The position numbers and the translations under genes are program-made. From Lujinxingiaceae bacterium (GTDB taxonomy: Bacteria > Myxococcota_A > Bradymonadia > Bradymonadales > Bradymonadaceae): DNA of 64,000 nt. Location of the stretch: the NCBI GenBank assembly GCA_013697635.1, contig JACCWM010000211.1, positions 62,001 through 126,000 of the forward strand, given 5' to 3'. The stretch's first letter is position 1, and each line of letters starts with the position of its first letter. Below, one piece after another: positions 37,535-46,458 of this stretch. The notes beneath the pieces are model-generated. The model was not told the origin of the DNA. It saw only the letters and a program-made list of their open reading frames with translations, and searched no databases.

Positions 37535-37562
37535 GCTATAGCACAGCTTTGGCGGCGGTTAA
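37535..37562 (-). promoter_or_regulatory. possible promoter of the ExbB-ExbD motor operon
   Basis: On the minus strand TTAACC (37557-37562) and TATAGC (37535-37540) are 16 bp apart, about 55 bp before the exbB start. The -10 overlaps a perfect 12-bp palindrome, GTGCTATAGCAC (37533-37544), which could be an operator. Confidence 0.35.
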
Positions 37563-37585
37563 CAGTGTAAGATCGTATCCGTTTT

Positions 37586-39583
37586 TCATTCGAGTCCGGG
37601 ACGCGGCATGGGAATGCGAGGCCGAACGAATTCGTCGTCCGAGACCCAGATGATCGCGTCATCAGGTGTGCGTCGGTCGGGCGGATCGTAGACCACCGGG
37701 ATCGAGGCCATGCGAAACGGTCCGGGGATGTCCAGGCGGCCCTCCGGGGCCTGGGCAAAGAAGAGCATGATGTTGTTGGTGCCGGCCGGATTGATGCCGT
37801 CGTCGAGCTCGCGCGTGGGCATCAGCCGAATGTTTCGAATCGTGTAGCTGAGGCAGTGGCGGCGCCGATAAACGATGCGCAGCGGCTCGACGAGATCGGC
37901 GGGCGGCAGATCGATGAGCGTGATCTCGACAAAGATGCGCCGGCCATCCTCGCCTTGAATCGGCGCATAGGAGGCGCTTTGCAGCTCGACGACGCCGCCG
38001 CGCTCAACGGAGACCGGCTCGCCGGCACGTGTATCGTTGGCGTCTTGCCAGCTCAAGGTCTGAGCGGCGGCATTAAAGCGCAGCACGCCGACTCCGGGCG
38101 TGGTGCCCGGGCTCATGTCGGTGACGCGCACACCGGTCATCTGGCGTAAATTGGCCGCGAAGAGCTCGGTGACAAAGCCCTCGTCCTCGATCTCGTAGCG
38201 GTAGGAGTGCGAGAGGTGGGCGTTGGTATCGACGCTTCGCGGGTCGGTGTGCTGGATAATCTCATCGCCGTTTGAGACGCCGTCGCTGTCGGAGTCGAGG
38301 TGAGCGTCGGGGTTGAGATAATCCGTGCCGTAGAGCACCTCCAAGATGTCGGGAATCCCGTCACCGTCGGAGTCGACCAGCGAGGGCTCGGTGCCAAGCG
38401 CGTAGTTGTCGCAATCGGTCAGCCCATCGGCGGTGACATCGCGTCCGGGAGCGAGCAACGAGCAGGCCGCCAGCGCATCGGCGGCGAACGGGTTGAGGCC
38501 GGTCAAAATCTCGACAAAGTCAGTGATGCCATCGCCATCGGTGTCCGGGTTGGTCGGCGAGAGGCCTAGTTTCTCCTCTTCAATGTCGCTGAGGCCGTCG
38601 CCATCGGAGTCGACCACCGGGCCATTGGGGGTGGGTTTGGCGTTCATGTTCGCGGCGATCAGCAACTTGGCATGCATGACGATGCGAAGGCCCAGCAAGT
38701 TGAGCGCGCTGTATCCAAAGCCGCCGATCGTATTGAAGCGCTGAAACTCGCCGCGCCCGGCAAAGGCCATGGCCTCCATGGCCTGCTGGACCTCGTCGTT
38801 GGGCTGGCGACGTCCATCGGGCAGGGGATCGAGATTGGGCTCGGCGGCGAGTTGGATGGCATGAAACTTCAGGCCACCGCCACCCATCTGGGAGATGACG
38901 TCACGAAGCCTGGCGACCTCTTCGCCGGCCTTTTGGGCCTCGCACGCGGGCGAGGGACCGGCGTTTTGCTCGATGCATTGCAAGTCGTTGGGCGCGCAGC
39001 AGTCTTCGCCGTCCGCCATGGGCTGCGCCGGGCCGGCATTGACCATGATGACGACGTACTGGGTAATTACGCGCAGGCCGGCGGGCATCGTCGCCAGATC
39101 GCCCTCGATGAGCGAGCGCGTCAGCCCGATGGCCTGGCGGTAGTCGCGGCATTGATCGTCGGCCGCGCAACCCGTGGGATTGCCGATTTGTGCGAGCGCG
39201 GCGTGCAGCTCGCCGGGGTTGCGCGTGAAGTTGCCCTCGACTGGGGCATGCTTTCGCGGCTGGCCGGAGTAGCCGATGACGGCGAGTTGATTCTCACGAC
39301 CGGCGGTGGCCGTTTGCACGAAGTCGCGCAGGCTGTTGATGCGCTCCGAGCCGGGATCGAAACCCGCAAAGAGCGGGCCTGCGGCCTGGTCGATCAACAA
39401 GATCACACGAATGGGAAACTGGGCTTCGACGGGATCTTCGCTGCAAACGCGTCCGGCCAGCGTCACACGGTCGGCCTGTTTGCGCGCACCGTCCTGGCTG
39501 TAGAGCGTTGTATCGGTGCAACTCGAGCTGGCCAAGACTGCAGTAAGTGCAAGGATCACGGCGTTTCGCAATCGGGCGCTCAC
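37586..39583 (-). CDS. VWA-like lipoprotein with T3 repeats, paralogue 3, metal site lost
   Basis: This lipoprotein has 665 residues (lipobox LASSSC). It parallels the products at 15852 and 17905: the short Cys-Thr-(D/E) start, the strand FPIRVILLID, the central D-x-DGDG-x-x-D calcium repeats (DSDGDGLSDIEEEKLGLSPTN and others) and the C-terminal domain CLSYTIRNIRLMPTRE. Where the others have D-x-S-x-S, this one has DQAAG, so the VWA metal site is probably inactive. It begins with GTG; GGAG lies five bases upstream, and the GTGA overlaps the stop of the preceding lipoprotein gene, indicating coupling. It lies upstream of, and on the same strand as, the motor operon, but a promoter-like gap separates them. 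Confidence 0.82.
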   Translation of the reverse strand: MSARLRNAVILALTAVLASSSCTDTTLYSQDGARKQADRVTLAGRVCSEDPVEAQFPIRVILLIDQAAGPLFAGFDPGSERINSLRDFVQTATAGRENQLAVIGYSGQPRKHAPVEGNFTRNPGELHAALAQIGNPTGCAADDQCRDYRQAIGLTRSLIEGDLATMPAGLRVITQYVVIMVNAGPAQPMADGEDCCAPNDLQCIEQNAGPSPACEAQKAGEEVARLRDVISQMGGGGLKFHAIQLAAEPNLDPLPDGRRQPNDEVQQAMEAMAFAGRGEFQRFNTIGGFGYSALNLLGLRIVMHAKLLIAANMNAKPTPNGPVVDSDGDGLSDIEEEKLGLSPTNPDTDGDGITDFVEILTGLNPFAADALAACSLLAPGRDVTADGLTDCDNYALGTEPSLVDSDGDGIPDILEVLYGTDYLNPDAHLDSDSDGVSNGDEIIQHTDPRSVDTNAHLSHSYRYEIEDEGFVTELFAANLRQMTGVRVTDMSPGTTPGVGVLRFNAAAQTLSWQDANDTRAGEPVSVERGGVVELQSASYAPIQGEDGRRIFVEITLIDLPPADLVEPLRIVYRRRHCLSYTIRNIRLMPTRELDDGINPAGTNNIMLFFAQAPEGRLDIPGPFRMASIPVVYDPPDRRTPDDAIIWVSDDEFVRPRIPMPRPGLE

Positions 39584-40227
39584 AGGCTCTCCTCGCTATC
39601 GGCGGCATCGAGGCCGACATCGGGTTGCGGGCAATAGTATACGGGCCTGGGCACGGGAGTCTGATCATCGGGCACCGCCACATCGGCAGGCTCGCGGCCC
39701 ACGTCGGCTTGCTGCGGCGGCGCGCCTGGCGCACAGAGCCCTGAGCTGACCTCGCGCGGAACCTGATCACAGCGCCCGTTGACACAGGTCTGGCCCAGCG
39801 GACAGCTAAAGCCCAAGCACGCGCGTCGCAAGATGGTCGTGATCTCGCCATCAGGCGCGTTGGCCATGTCAGCGCGCCGCTCGAAGCGCACCCGCTCGAT
39901 TCCATCGAGAAAGCCCGAAACGACGATCCACACATCGCCGGCAACCGGATCGAAGTGCACGGCTTGCGGCAGCGTCTTTACACGTTCGGCGGGGCACTCG
40001 AGCAATTCCAGAATACCCGTGCGCTGCTGCACGCGCGCCTCATCGAGCACCGTTACACGGATGGCGTCGAGTTCGCCTGGAACGCTCATGTCACTGCATA
40101 CGCTGATCTGAACTTGAGCATCATCGCGTGAGCATCCCCCAAGGGTGATCAGCGTGAGGATCAGCCAGAGGCCAAGTCCTGCTAAGATAAGGCGCCGATT
40201 GACGAAGAGCAGGGAATTCAAGGGCAT
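39580..40227 (-). CDS. lipoprotein co-translated with VWA-like paralogue 3
   Basis: This protein has 215 residues. A signal peptide (LAGLGLWLILTLITLGGC) ends in a lipobox. A ~110-residue beta-rich domain and a cysteine motif (ACLGFSCPLGQTCVNGRCDQV) follow, then a disordered Pro/Asp-rich tail. No named family is recognised. The start at 40227 (MPLNSLLF) is preferred for the signal peptide and a GGA-rich leader; the frame is open much further upstream but without protein character. The stop overlaps the GTG start of the VWA-like gene. Confidence 0.72.
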   Translation of the reverse strand: MPLNSLLFVNRRLILAGLGLWLILTLITLGGCSRDDAQVQISVCSDMSVPGELDAIRVTVLDEARVQQRTGILELLECPAERVKTLPQAVHFDPVAGDVWIVVSGFLDGIERVRFERRADMANAPDGEITTILRRACLGFSCPLGQTCVNGRCDQVPREVSSGLCAPGAPPQQADVGREPADVAVPDDQTPVPRPVYYCPQPDVGLDAADSEESL

Positions 40228-40478
40228 CAATTCCATCCATTGTGTTGCATGATTGGCCGGCGCCCACAATATCAGCTCAGATCGACGCCGGCAATCCTGG
40301 GAACGCCCCGCATGGCCCGCTCCGTCGTGATCAGCAATCGAGCTCGAAGGCACTATTTTGGCGTGAAGGCTGTGTTTTGGGCCACAGGGGAACAATATTG
40401 CATTGTCAAAAGGTAAGATATGTTCAATGTTGTGGGCTCGAAGGCCACAGTCGCAGTGAACCAGCACCCAGTCCAATC

Positions 40479-40997
40479 ATGACCGATGATAACCGCTCGA
40501 AGTCGCCGAGACGTTGGTTTGCGTTCGCGCTGACCCTGACCCTTGTCGCGATCAGTGGTGGCCACGCTGGATGCGAGCGCGCGGGCGTCGCGCCGGAGCA
40601 AGCGCGCGCCGAGGCGCCTTCGCCGGCCAAGAGGACGGGTCTGTATACAGCCAGACTCAACGCGCGCTCGTTGGACGTTGGCGCTGAGCCGGTGAAGGTT
40701 ACCCTGACCGTGGAGCCGGGGCCCGGCTTGAAGATCAATTTGGAGTATCCGTGGCACGTGGCGTTGCAGGAGAGCGACGGAATATCCTTTGCGACAGCTT
40801 CCTTTGGAAAGGGTGATATCGAGTTGAGCGAAGAGCGTGCGGTGGTGCCCGTTGTGGTCAGCGCACACAAAGCCGGTGATTTGAGCATGGTGGTCATCGC
40901 AAACATGAGCGTTTGCAACGACGATCGCTGCGAGATCTTGCGCGATGAGCAGCTTCTGCTCAAGATTGAGGCTGTCGAAGAGATCAACCAGCCCTGA
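40479..40997 (+). CDS. exported protein with DsbD-N-like Ig fold
   Basis: This protein has 172 residues. A signal peptide ends ISGGHAGC, a tolerable lipobox. The ~110-residue domain has GPGLKINLEYPWHVAL and a late CNDDRC (C-x4-C) in a beta context. This recalls the N-terminal thiol domain of DsbD and related proteins that handle redox exchange; the assignment is tentative. It opens the plus-strand run that continues with prkA 37 bp downstream. The start at 40479 is fixed by the signal peptide; the frame extends upstream through non-coding-like sequence. Confidence 0.7.
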   Translation: MTDDNRSKSPRRWFAFALTLTLVAISGGHAGCERAGVAPEQARAEAPSPAKRTGLYTARLNARSLDVGAEPVKVTLTVEPGPGLKINLEYPWHVALQESDGISFATASFGKGDIELSEERAVVPVVVSAHKAGDLSMVVIANMSVCNDDRCEILRDEQLLLKIEAVEEINQP

Positions 40998-41034
40998 GGT
41001 TTCACCCGCAGTAGCTAATCAAGGTAGAGCGACC

Positions 41035-43374
41035 ATGAAGAACAGCCAGGACTTGTTGTCGAGCGTGACCTCGCAGGTCGAGGGCAGCTTTCGGACCAAT
41101 CGCCGGATCATGAGCTTTCCGCAGTTCTTGGACGCCTTTGCGGAGCATCCCCGTCGCTACGCGCGCAACTCGGCGCAGTACGTGCGCGATTGCTTTTTGC
41201 ATTTTGGAACGGAGACCAAGCCTCAGGCCTGGGGGGAGGTGACGCACTTCAACCTCTTCGATGCGCCCTTTGAGGATGGCCGCGATCGGCTGGTGGGCCA
41301 GGAGCGCACGCAGGAGCGCGTGTTCAAGTTGCTCGACAACTTCGTGCGAGAAGGCGAAATCAACAAGTTGATCTTGTTGCACGGGCCCAATGGCAGCGCG
41401 AAGAGCACGTTCATCGATACGATCATGCGGGCGCTGGAGTTTTATTCGCACGCCGAGGAGGGTGCGCTCTATCGCTTCAACTGGATTTTCCCCAATGAGA
41501 AGATCGCCTCGGGCGCCTCGATAGGCTTCGGGGGCATGAGCGCGCGAACGGTCGACAAGTCGACCCTGGAGACCTTTGCCTTTCTCGATGAGCAGGAGAT
41601 CGATGCCAAGATATCGAGCGATCTCAAAGACCATCCCCTGTTGTTGATCCCCCAAGATCAGCGCGAGGCGTTGTTGCTGCGCTTTATTCAGAGCGCGGTG
41701 GTTCCAAGCTCGATCGACGAGCGCCAAAAGGAGCGGGCGCGGCGCTCGCTCGATGCCAAAAAGGGCAAAAAGAAGGACACCGAGGAGGAGCGCGACCAGG
41801 AGAGTCCTTTTGCGCTCAGCGCCTATATCTTGCGCGGCGATTTGAGCCACACCAGCCGCCAGATCTTCGACGCGTTGTTGACGGCCTATCGAGGTGATTT
41901 CCAAAAGGTGATCAAGCACGTGCAGGTCGAGCGCTTTTTCATCAGCCGGCGCTATCGCAGCGGGGCAGTGACCGTTGAGCCGCAGATGCGCGTCGATGCG
42001 GGTATACGCCAGCTCACCGTCGATCGCAGCCTCTCGGCGCTGCCCGCGAGTCTGCAAAACCAAACCCTCTTTGAGCCCTCCGGCGATCTGGTCGATGCCA
42101 ATCGGGGCATGATCGAGTACGACGACCTCTTCAAGCGCCATCCCGACTTGAACAAGTACCTGCTGGCGACGAGCGAGAAGGCGACCGTCTCGTTGGAGAA
42201 CCGCATCTTGCATCTGGACATGATCTTGATGGCCACGGGCAATGAAGACTACCTCGACGCCTACAAGCAAACGGCGGATTACGCCTCGTTCAAGGGTCGC
42301 GTTGAGCTTGTTCGCGTGCCGTATTTGCTCGATCACACGGTCGAGGAGATCATCTACCGCGAGCAGCTCGCCAGCCTGAACTTCGTCAAGCGCATTGCCC
42401 CGCATACGACCTTTGTTGCCGCGCTTTGGGCGGTTCTCACCCGGCTCAACCGGCCCCAGCCCGACGGCTATCCGAGCACGATTCGCGACGTCGTCTCCAA
42501 GCTCACACCGCTGGAGAAGGCCGATCTGTATGCCCGTGGCAAGGTGCCCCCCAATATCGGTCCAGAGCGCGCGCGCGAACTCAAGTCGATCATCGCTCAA
42601 CTCATGGAGGAGGGCGGTGGCACCTCGGAGTACGAGGGGCGGCGGGGGGCGAGCCCACGCGAGATGAAAATGATCTTGCTCAACGCCAGCCAAAACGATG
42701 CTTATCCGACGCTATCGCCGCTGGCTGTCTTCGACGAACTCGAGGAACTCGTGCGCGATCCCAGCGTCTTTCCCTTTTTGCAGATGAAGCCCGATGGCGA
42801 CTACCACCGCCACGATCGCTTCATCAATACGGTGCGCGAGCGTTATCTGGACATCATCGATCTCGAGATCCGAAGCGCAATGGGGCTGGTCGAAGAGGAT
42901 CGCTACCAGCAGCTCTTCTCGCGCTACATCGATCATGTCAGCCAGTCGCTCAAGGGTGAAAAGGTCTACAACAAGTTGACGAGCACCTACGAGAACCCGG
43001 ATGAGGAGTTCATGCGTGAGATCGAGGCCACGGTCAACATGGAGGAGGACGCCGACGACTTCCGCCACAGCCTGATCTCGTCGATCGGTGCTTTTTCGAT
43101 CGATAATCCGGGCGTCAAGGTCGACTATCTGGTGATTTTCCCCAATTTGTTCGAGAAGTTACAGGAAGCCTTCTTCTCGGAGCGTGCCAAGCAGATTCAG
43201 AAGATCGAGGAGAATTTGCTGACTTTTTTCGAAGATGAGCAGCCTCAACTCAGCAAGTCCGAGCTCGAATCGGTCGAGACGACGCTGACAAATCTCAAGG
43301 AGCGTTACAATTATTGCGACGAGAGCGCCCGCGAGGCGGTGGCGTTTTTGCTCTCGAACCGTTATAAGGACTGA
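41035..43374 (+). CDS. prkA: PrkA-family serine protein kinase
   Basis: This cytoplasmic protein has 779 residues, longer than E. coli YeaG (about 640). The N-terminal AAA-like PrkA domain has Walker A GPNGSAKST at 117-125, preceded by the family phrase EDGRDRLVGQERTQERVFKLLDNF. A Lys-rich insertion (~residues 235-262) interrupts it. The C-terminal PrkA kinase domain carries IRSAMGLVEEDRYQQLFSRYIDHVSQSLKGEKVYN and FMREIE. PrkA proteins act in stress and sporulation control in known bacteria. The usual partners yeaH (DUF444) and spoVR/ycgB are not next to it. AAGG precedes ATG by ten bases. Confidence 0.94.
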   Translation: MKNSQDLLSSVTSQVEGSFRTNRRIMSFPQFLDAFAEHPRRYARNSAQYVRDCFLHFGTETKPQAWGEVTHFNLFDAPFEDGRDRLVGQERTQERVFKLLDNFVREGEINKLILLHGPNGSAKSTFIDTIMRALEFYSHAEEGALYRFNWIFPNEKIASGASIGFGGMSARTVDKSTLETFAFLDEQEIDAKISSDLKDHPLLLIPQDQREALLLRFIQSAVVPSSIDERQKERARRSLDAKKGKKKDTEEERDQESPFALSAYILRGDLSHTSRQIFDALLTAYRGDFQKVIKHVQVERFFISRRYRSGAVTVEPQMRVDAGIRQLTVDRSLSALPASLQNQTLFEPSGDLVDANRGMIEYDDLFKRHPDLNKYLLATSEKATVSLENRILHLDMILMATGNEDYLDAYKQTADYASFKGRVELVRVPYLLDHTVEEIIYREQLASLNFVKRIAPHTTFVAALWAVLTRLNRPQPDGYPSTIRDVVSKLTPLEKADLYARGKVPPNIGPERARELKSIIAQLMEEGGGTSEYEGRRGASPREMKMILLNASQNDAYPTLSPLAVFDELEELVRDPSVFPFLQMKPDGDYHRHDRFINTVRERYLDIIDLEIRSAMGLVEEDRYQQLFSRYIDHVSQSLKGEKVYNKLTSTYENPDEEFMREIEATVNMEEDADDFRHSLISSIGAFSIDNPGVKVDYLVIFPNLFEKLQEAFFSERAKQIQKIEENLLTFFEDEQPQLSKSELESVETTLTNLKERYNYCDESAREAVAFLLSNRYKD

Positions 43375-43420
43375 TTCGTGGGTTGTGCCCCGCTTACTTG
43401 GAGACAAGGGAGATCGCTCG

Positions 43421-43876
43421 ATGGACGTATTAGCAAAGAGTAAGTACCTGGTCATCGTACTCACCGTGTTTGTAGGCTTTATGGCGTTTGGTGAGCCGGC
43501 GTTTGCCAACCCGGCGGCGCGCTACAAGCAGCAGATCGAGCAATTCAAGACGATGCTCGAGGAGCAAAAACAAGCCGATACCAAGGGGGTCAGCGAGAAG
43601 GATCGGGCGCTGACCGAGAAGTGGCTCCAAGAGTCCGAAGTGCTCTTGGCCAACGGTAACGGTGAGGCTACCGGGCGCCGACTTCGACGCGTGGAATATG
43701 CACTCGATCTGATCCGCGCGATGGTTGCCGCGTCGAACATCGACGCGCTGGCCCAGCAGCAGGAAGAGAATTTCCACAGCTCGGGCGAGCAGATCAACGC
43801 TTTTGAAGTCGAGATTACCGAGTTGCAGCGCAAGAAGGAAACGCTCAACCAAGAGTTGCAACGTGTCCGCCAGTGA
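43421..43876 (+). CDS. exported coiled-coil protein
   Basis: This protein has 151 residues. A signal peptide (MDVLAKSKYLVIVLTVFVGFMAFGEPAFA) is followed by helices only: ARYKQQIEQFKTMLEEQKQ, TEKWLQESEVLLANG and a C-terminal heptad stretch FEVEITELQRKKETLNQELQRV. GGGAG lies eight bases upstream of the start. It sits between prkA and an OmpA lipoprotein that also has a long coiled coil, suggesting the two associate in the periplasm. No named family is recognised. Confidence 0.78.
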   Translation: MDVLAKSKYLVIVLTVFVGFMAFGEPAFANPAARYKQQIEQFKTMLEEQKQADTKGVSEKDRALTEKWLQESEVLLANGNGEATGRRLRRVEYALDLIRAMVAASNIDALAQQQEENFHSSGEQINAFEVEITELQRKKETLNQELQRVRQ

Positions 43877-43909
43877 TTTTGAATTGAATCAAGCAGTCGG
43901 GGTTGTCCG

Positions 43910-45094
43910 ATGAACCTAGCGTTTACGAAAGTCGTCACACCATTTTTGATCTTTGCCTTGGTGGCCGCAATGGGCTGCAAGCCCGGCCCTGAATCCGAAG
44001 AGCTGCTCGAGCTCGAGCGCATGCTCCAAGATCCCAAGGCTCTGGAGATACGCGACTCGCCTGGAGCGAGCCGTTTTTTCCAGGAAGCGCGCCAGTTTCG
44101 TCGCGTCGCCCGTGAAGCCCATGACGAGCGCAAAGACGATCTCTCCCGCGAGTACGCCGTGTTGGGCACGCTTCGCTACCGAACGGCGGTGGCGATCGCC
44201 ATGCAGTTCGAGGCCAAGCAGCGCCTTGATTCGGCCAACGTGAAGCTCGAGGAGGTCAATCCCGTGCTTCGCGCCACCAACGCCGAGCGCAACAAGCTCG
44301 TCGGCGAGGTGACGCAACTCGAGCAGCAGATCGGGGCCAGCGTGCGAGCTCGCGCGGAGAACGAGCGCCAACAGGCGGACCAGAACAAGAGCACCTTCCA
44401 GGCGGCCAACACCACGTCCCAAACCTCGCTTGCTCAGGTTCACGATCGCATCCGTGAGGTCGAGGCGGTGCGCGCAAAGGCCCTCGAGGTCAAGGCTGAC
44501 CAGTTTGCCAAGGCGCTGTTCGATCGCGCTGACGGCCAGCTCCACTCGGCCCGTGATCTGGCCAACAGCCAGCCTGGCGCCACGGACATCATCATGCAGC
44601 AAGTCGAGCATGCCATGACGATGTACCGTGAGGCCCAGACTTCGGCCGAGCCTTTGTTCAAGGATGCCGAGCGCAAAATGCAGCCCGATAACCGCATCGC
44701 CGCGATCCGCACAGAGAGCCAGAACAACTTTGGCGCCCCCTATACGATCACCGAGTTCAATGGTGTGCGCATCGTCATGGCCCGCCTCTTCGAGCCGCAG
44801 ACGGGCAATTTCCGCTTCAACACGGAGTCCCTGATCGATGCGCTGGCCAAGGTCTGCCAGGACTACGGCGAATTCACCATTTCGATCGAGGGCTACACCC
44901 AGAGAAAGGGCGGCGCGACCGAAAACCTGGCTACCAGCCAGCTTCGCGCCCACAAGGTGCGCGACTATCTGATCAACAAGGGCGTCAAGTCCGAGCGCAT
45001 CACCACGGAAGGTTTTGGCCAAGATCGTCTTCGCTACACCGACAGCGCCGACAACAACGACCGCGTCGAAATTATCTTGCGTCATTCGCGCTGA
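43910..45094 (+). CDS. coiled-coil OmpA-family lipoprotein (DUF4398-like plus OmpA domain)
   Basis: This is a lipoprotein of 394 residues; the signal peptide ends LVAAMGC (lipobox). Residues ~30-240 are helical with a DUF4398-like pattern (AREAHDERKDDLSREYAVLGTLRYRTAVAIA, LFDRADGQLHSARDLANSQPG). The C-terminal domain is OmpA-like (NFRFNTESLIDALAKVCQDYG, ISIEGYTQRKGG, NNDRVEIIL), which binds peptidoglycan in known members. It should tether the outer membrane to the wall. Its stop shares one base with the pabB start (TGATG), coupling an envelope gene to folate synthesis genes. Confidence 0.88.
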   Translation: MNLAFTKVVTPFLIFALVAAMGCKPGPESEELLELERMLQDPKALEIRDSPGASRFFQEARQFRRVAREAHDERKDDLSREYAVLGTLRYRTAVAIAMQFEAKQRLDSANVKLEEVNPVLRATNAERNKLVGEVTQLEQQIGASVRARAENERQQADQNKSTFQAANTTSQTSLAQVHDRIREVEAVRAKALEVKADQFAKALFDRADGQLHSARDLANSQPGATDIIMQQVEHAMTMYREAQTSAEPLFKDAERKMQPDNRIAAIRTESQNNFGAPYTITEFNGVRIVMARLFEPQTGNFRFNTESLIDALAKVCQDYGEFTISIEGYTQRKGGATENLATSQLRAHKVRDYLINKGVKSERITTEGFGQDRLRYTDSADNNDRVEIILRHSR

Positions 45095-46458
45095 TGCAGC
45101 GCACGTCCCTCAAAGGAGCGCCTCCCATCGACGTCGCACGCCATCTTGGCGCCGAGCATCGAGGAGGCCTCATTTTTTTCGACTCGGGAAAATCCTCCAC
45201 CGGCAAGGCCCGCTGGTCGATCCTTGCCTGCCACCCAAGCGCCATCCTCACCGAACACGAAGGCCAGTTGATCGAGCTTCCCGGCGGCGATGCCGTCTGC
45301 GATCCGGTGGCCTGGATGGAACAAAAAGCGGCGCCGTTGCCGATGGGCCGGCCCCTCAGGGGACCCGACCCATCAACAACGGCGCCGTTTTTTGGTGGTG
45401 TTGCCGGATTCTTGGGGTTTGAGTTTGCCTGGTGGTTGGAGGCGATTGGCGCCAAGCCACGCGAGGCACAAACGCCGGTTTTGTGGGTAGGGGCCTTCGA
45501 TGCGGCGGCTTGTTTTGATCACGAGAGTGAAACGTGGCATGTGGGAGGGGTGCTCGATGGTGTGGGAGCGCGTGCGCTCATGGAGGCTATCGAGGTGGCG
45601 GGGTCAGGAGCGACGCCAGGGGGCAAGGGCGGGGGAGCGCGGTTGGGGATCGAGCCCGAAGTTTATCGTGAGCGCGTCGCCGAGTGTATCGACGCGATCT
45701 ATTGCGGTGAGATCTTCGAGGTCAATTATACGGAGCGCTTCAGGGGCCGATGGGATGGTGGGGCGTTCGGGCTGTTCGAGGCGCTGCGCGGGCGCGCGGA
45801 TGGCGCCTTTGGTGGCTTCCTGGATGCTGGTGAGTTTGCGATCGCGTCGGTGAGTCCGGAGCAGTTTGTGGCGGTTGATGGGCCGTGCGTGATGACGCGG
45901 CCGATCAAGGGGACACGGCCGCGCGGGGCGTCGGTCGAGGAGGACGCGCGCCTTGGGGCTGAGCTGCTGGTCAGTGAGAAAGATCGGGCTGAGAATGTGA
46001 TGATCGTCGACTTGATGCGAAACGACCTGACGCGGGTTTGTGCGCTGGGAAGCGTTCGGGCGAGCGCTGTGTGCGCGTTGGAGAGCTTTGAGGGCGTTCA
46101 CCACCTGGTGTCGACCGTCGAGGGCCGCCTCGAGCCAGGTTTTGAGGCGCTTGACGTGTTGTTGGCCTGTTTTCCCGCCGGGAGTATCACGGGGGCCCCC
46201 AAGCTGCGCGCGATCGAGCTGATCGCGAAAATTGAGCAGGACGCGCGCGGGCCTTACACAGGCTCGATGTTCTATCTGTCGCGCGAAGGTCGGCTCGACA
46301 GCAACGTGCTCATTCGCACGGCGACGCTGGTCGGGACCGATGCATGCTACGGTGCCGGGGGCGCCGTGGTCGCCGACTCCGATCCGGGCGAGGAACACCT
46401 CGAGGCCGAGCTCAAGGCGCGCGCGTTTGTGGCGGCGATGGGCGAGCAAACACCATGA
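45094..46458 (+). CDS. pabB: aminodeoxychorismate synthase component I
   Basis: PabB converts chorismate and ammonia to 4-amino-4-deoxychorismate for p-aminobenzoate and folate. The protein has 454 residues and a chorismate-binding domain from ~190: MTRPIKGTRPRG, with Lys272 in the PIKGT motif that distinguishes PabB from TrpE (PIAGT), then VMIVDLMRNDLTRVC and FPAGSITGAPKLRA. An N-terminal lobe precedes it. Residues ~78-100 (KAAPLPMGRPLRGPDPSTT and onward) are encoded by a long inverted repeat whose centre is a copy of the dispersed palindrome, placed just before the conserved FFGGVAGFLGFE. The reading frame is intact through it. It overlaps pabC by the ATGA motif. Confidence 0.95.
   Translation: MQRTSLKGAPPIDVARHLGAEHRGGLIFFDSGKSSTGKARWSILACHPSAILTEHEGQLIELPGGDAVCDPVAWMEQKAAPLPMGRPLRGPDPSTTAPFFGGVAGFLGFEFAWWLEAIGAKPREAQTPVLWVGAFDAAACFDHESETWHVGGVLDGVGARALMEAIEVAGSGATPGGKGGGARLGIEPEVYRERVAECIDAIYCGEIFEVNYTERFRGRWDGGAFGLFEALRGRADGAFGGFLDAGEFAIASVSPEQFVAVDGPCVMTRPIKGTRPRGASVEEDARLGAELLVSEKDRAENVMIVDLMRNDLTRVCALGSVRASAVCALESFEGVHHLVSTVEGRLEPGFEALDVLLACFPAGSITGAPKLRAIELIAKIEQDARGPYTGSMFYLSREGRLDSNVLIRTATLVGTDACYGAGGAVVADSDPGEEHLEAELKARAFVAAMGEQTP
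45323..45394 (+). repeat. dispersed palindromic element, copy C, inside pabB within a ~70-nt inverted repeat
   Basis: The invariant core CCCCTCAGGGGACCCGAC lies at 45352-45369. Around it, the arms AAAAAGCGGCGCCGTTGCCG (from 45323) and their near-complement ending in AACGGCGCCGTTTTTT (to 45394) pair over about 35 bp with few mismatches. The left arm keeps the GCGGCG/TGCCGA flank seen in other copies. It is in frame with pabB and adds no stop. Confidence 0.85.

Noticed and set aside
40340-40440. promoter TTGACA on the minus strand in the 40228-40478 gap
   Set aside because: A perfect -35 box exists near 40397-40402, but no acceptable -10 lies 16-18 bp downstream of it.
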